Below are positions 15,245 to 17,276 of a stretch of DNA of 17,276 nt, one piece after another. Position 1 is the first letter of the stretch. Each line of letters opens with the position of its first letter. A program made the translations under genes and the position numbers. This DNA comes from an uncultured Eubacteriales bacterium (GTDB lineage: Bacteria; Bacillota; Clostridia; Oscillospirales; CAG-272): the NCBI GenBank assembly GCA_902462015.1, contig CABPZV010000024.1:1-17276 (forward strand), written 5' to 3'. Below the pieces are notes generated by a model. The model did not search any database. It was not told where the DNA came from and saw only the letters and a program-made list of their open reading frames with translations.

Positions 15245-16128
15245 TTATCTTCGCTTTAACCTAAATATTATATATGGAATAAAATATAAAACCTTAGAAA
15301 TAAATTCTATAACTTCTTTGTTTTTAACTACATTTGATATATTTTCAATTAGTCTAAATCCTTTATTACAAAAAAAATAAGCCAAATTTACACTTTTACT
15401 TATATGATCTATTGGAAATTCTTTTATAAAACTTAAATTATTCCACAGTTCACTTTTAGCCTTCAACATCACATATGCACGTTTTGCAGCATTTCCACCT
15501 CGCATTCTAACTTTACTTAAAATTTCATCAACATGTCCTAATTTATAATCAACGCTCATTACATTAATACCCACAAGTAAAAATCCTGCCCATAACGCAT
15601 TTTTTCATTAAATCTAAGCGCAGTATTTTGTTTTAAAATATCACTTCGTATTACTACACATGGTGTTGCAATCTTACATGAAGACATACAATCAGGAAAA
15701 ATAAACCCTTTGTAATCTGAAGTATCCACCCTCATATTATTTCCATAGCCAAAAGTTTCATATAAAGAATGTGACCAAACAATATCACTGTTTTCTTCCA
15801 TATAATTAATTTGCACTTCTAATTTATTTGGCAACCAAATATCATCAGAATCTAAAAAAGCTACATATTTGCCTTTTACATGGCAGATTCCGTTATTTCG
15901 TGCTGATCCAGAGCCTTTATTCCTTTGATAAATATATTTCAATTTGTTTTTATACTTTTGTAAAAAACCATCTATATTTTCTGTAGATCCATCATTAACA
16001 ACTATAATTTCATAATTACTGTACGATTGATTCAAAACACTATCTACAGCCTCTTCTAACCAGTCAATACGATTGAAAAAGGGAATAATGACACTAACAA
16101 GAGGCATATTATTTTCATCTTTCATCAT
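15245..16128 (-). pseudogene. GT2 family glycosyltransferase, frameshifted
   Basis: A family 2 (GT-A fold) glycosyltransferase, predicted to add one sugar to the capsule repeat unit. The first frame (16128 to 15559) gives 189 residues with VSVIIPFFN (11-19), the nucleotide-binding VNDGS (44-48) and the metal-binding DSDD (93-96), and ends at RYGQDFYLWVLM. The rest of the domain continues in another frame (15574 to 15245; INVMSVDYKLGHVDEILSKV, then RMRGGNAAKRAYVMLKAKSE). Adding one base after the Trp codon at 15573-15571 joins the two as LW-x-INVMS, giving a protein of about 295 residues, a normal family length. The simplest reading is a one-base deletion at 15569-15573, either a real mutation or a sequencing error. 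I see no slippery heptamer that would suggest programmed frameshifting. The start overlaps the upstream stub's stop (ATGA). Confidence 0.85.
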
Positions 16129-16138
16129 CTTTCATCAT
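16119..16138. repeat. 10-base tandem duplication at the GT2 start
   Basis: The minus-strand unit ATGATGAAAG occurs twice in a row (16138-16129 and 16128-16119). The first copy places out-of-frame ATGs 2 and 5 bases after the AAAGGA ribosome binding site; the in-frame GT2 ATG at 16128 is 12 bases from it. Confidence 0.85.
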
Positions 16139-16307
16139 TTTCCTTTGTAATGCTGATATAATATTTATAATTTGTATTATTTATGAACCGTTTCACGTCA
16201 TATGTAATGCAATCGTGTCCGTCTGCTATTAATACTTCCGATATATCTGTGCATATACGTCCCGTACTGCGTATACCGCATACCGAATTAATTTGCAAAA
16301 CTTTCAT
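16125..16307 (-). pseudogene. 5' stub of a second GT4 glycosyltransferase
   Basis: Only the first part of a GT4 capsule glycosyltransferase remains. MKVLQINSVCGIRSTGRI and DISEVLIADGHDC are the typical N-terminus of a GT4 subgroup whose full proteins have roughly 370-400 residues. After TYDVK the frame reads A/T-rich sequence with no family resemblance and stops after 60 residues. Adding one base after the Tyr codon (near 16187) restores Y-GRETV, the family's expected continuation, but a TAA follows two codons later (YGRETVHK-stop). So the gene has both a one-base deletion and a loss of everything downstream. It overlaps the upstream GT4 gene by 20 bases and the GT2 gene by 4, so it may still act as a translated linker. 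Confidence 0.75.
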
Positions 16308-17276
16308 ATCTTAAACACTCCTCAAATTGTTTCATTACCGACTTTTTAGTAAATTTATTAAGGTAATATTCTCTTGATTTCCTGCCCATTTCATCTAATC
16401 CGTGCGATATGCACATATCTCTAACTACATTAGCCAAAGCCATATAATCACTTGCAGGAACTGCATAGCCACAATTTGCCTCACTAATGATAAATTGGGC
16501 CTCACCGTCAATTGCGCCGATAATTGGTTTTCCCGCCGCCATATAAGTCTGAACCTTTCCGGGAAGAGTCATAGAAAGTACTGGCGAACTCTGCATGGTT
16601 ACAAGCATCGCGTCGGCCATTGCATAGAACTTCGGCATTTCTTCAAGAGGCTGTCTGCCATGAAATATTACCGAATTAATACATAGCTTGCTTGCTAATT
16701 TCTTCATACTCTCAAGTTCCGAGCCATCGCCTACAATATGCCAGCGCAGATTTTTTATGTCCTTTGTTTCAGCCGCCGCACAAATAATAGTATCTATACT
16801 TTGAGCAGCGCCAATATTTCCAGCAAACATCAGATCCACTGTTTCATTAGGTTTTTTCCGGCATGTTTCCGGATTAAAAATATCTTCTGCATATTGCGGA
16901 AGATATTGTATCTTTTCTTTGGATATTTGAAATTCATTATACAAATAATCACCAAAAGATTTTGATGTAACCAATATCTCATCGGCTTGACGATAAATTC
17001 GCGCCGATATTTTATGAAACAACCTGAATATAAGTGATTTACGTGAAATTCCGCCTGCGGCTAAACTTTCAGGCCACAAGTCAAGACAATAAAGGATAAG
17101 CTTTTTACAATGTTTTTTCTTATATCTGATTCCCGCACTCGCCATCATAACTGGTGAAAGCTGATTTACAAATACAACATCAAATTCTTCCTTTAGCCGA
17201 GATGTATACATTGAAGATGAGACAGCATAGCTGTAATAATTAAGAAACCTTTTTACAACACCGCCTTTTCTGCCGA
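16288..17276 (-). CDS. GT4 family glycosyltransferase (WcaI/WbuB-like), 5' end outside the window
   Basis: A GT-B fold glycosyltransferase predicted to add a sugar to the lipid-linked capsule repeat unit at the cytoplasmic face of the membrane. The frame is open to the window edge and the upstream codons read family-like sequence (KGGVVKRFLNYYSYAV), so the true start is beyond 17276; the first ATG in the window (17211) is internal. Visible marks are FDVVFVNQLSPVMMASAG, LYCLDLWPESL, MFAGNIGAAQSIDTII, WHIVGDGSELESM, FHGRQPLEEMPKFYAMADAM and the donor-site segment GKVQTYMAAGKPIIGAIDGE. The group includes WcaI and WbuB, some of which transfer L-FucNAc; that would fit a CapE product, but it is inference. 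Base composition is host-like, in contrast to the genes that follow. Confidence 0.92.
   Translation of the reverse strand, partial: GRKGGVVKRFLNYYSYAVSSSMYTSRLKEEFDVVFVNQLSPVMMASAGIRYKKKHCKKLILYCLDLWPESLAAGGISRKSLIFRLFHKISARIYRQADEILVTSKSFGDYLYNEFQISKEKIQYLPQYAEDIFNPETCRKKPNETVDLMFAGNIGAAQSIDTIICAAAETKDIKNLRWHIVGDGSELESMKKLASKLCINSVIFHGRQPLEEMPKFYAMADAMLVTMQSSPVLSMTLPGKVQTYMAAGKPIIGAIDGEAQFIISEANCGYAVPASDYMALANVVRDMCISHGLDEMGRKSREYYLNKFTKKSVMKQFEECLRYESFAN

Noticed and set aside
15559..15600. Programmed ribosomal frameshifting in the GT2 gene
   Set aside because: No X XXY YYZ slippery heptamer is in frame before the first stop, and no strong downstream hairpin is evident. Glycosyltransferases are not known to use this. 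A plain deletion or sequencing error is simpler.
1..17276. CRISPR arrays, tRNA or rRNA genes, transposases, phage genes, toxin-antitoxin or defence systems
   Set aside because: I looked for repeats with spacers, tRNA-like arms, transposase or integrase motifs and small paired genes, and found none that stand up.

Overview
The window looks like chromosomal DNA of a low-GC Gram-positive bacterium of the class Clostridia. The evidence is the order DUF512 radical-SAM protein, Der, PlsY, with a zinc-ribbon L32 and a DUF177 protein upstream, plus consensus housekeeping promoters and AGGAGG-type ribosome binding sites. I cannot name the genus. Every supported gene lies on the minus strand, so transcription runs from high to low coordinates.

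Region A (about 9.0 to 17.3 kb, running off the right edge) is the downstream part of a Wzx/Wzy-type capsule or exopolysaccharide operon. In transcription order it holds a GT4 glycosyltransferase (5' end outside the window), the broken 5' stub of a second GT4 gene, a frameshifted GT2 glycosyltransferase, a Wzy-like polymerase, a Wzx-like flippase, two left-handed beta-helix acyltransferases, a TviB/WbpA-like nucleotide-sugar dehydrogenase and a CapE/FnlA-like UDP-GlcNAc 4,6-dehydratase. It ends at a clear intrinsic terminator near 9.0 kb. Together these predict a surface glycan with a uronic acid and a 6-deoxy-N-acetyl-hexosamine, probably O-acetylated. The priming transferase, chain-length control and the partners of CapE are not in the window.

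The stretch from about 10.12 to 16.18 kb is much richer in A+T than the genes at either side and looks like an imported cassette. Its right edge falls inside the GT4 stub. The second acyltransferase carries a nine-G tract in its coding sequence, a possible phase-variation switch.

Region B (4.9 to 8.9 kb) is a two-gene operon for a heterodimeric ABC exporter, driven by a perfect TTGACA-17-TATAAT promoter. The two reading frames overlap by 8 bases.

Region C (3.7 to 4.9 kb) is the DUF177-rpmF operon, also with a perfect consensus promoter and closed by a terminator. Region D (0.06 to 3.7 kb) is DUF512-der-plsY, preceded by a second terminator hairpin that overlaps a possible promoter. PlsY has an unusual charged C-terminal tail.

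I see no RNA gene, insertion sequence, CRISPR array or phage gene. I see no clearly new system. The most notable items are the mosaic capsule cassette with two broken glycosyltransferase genes, and the G9 tract.
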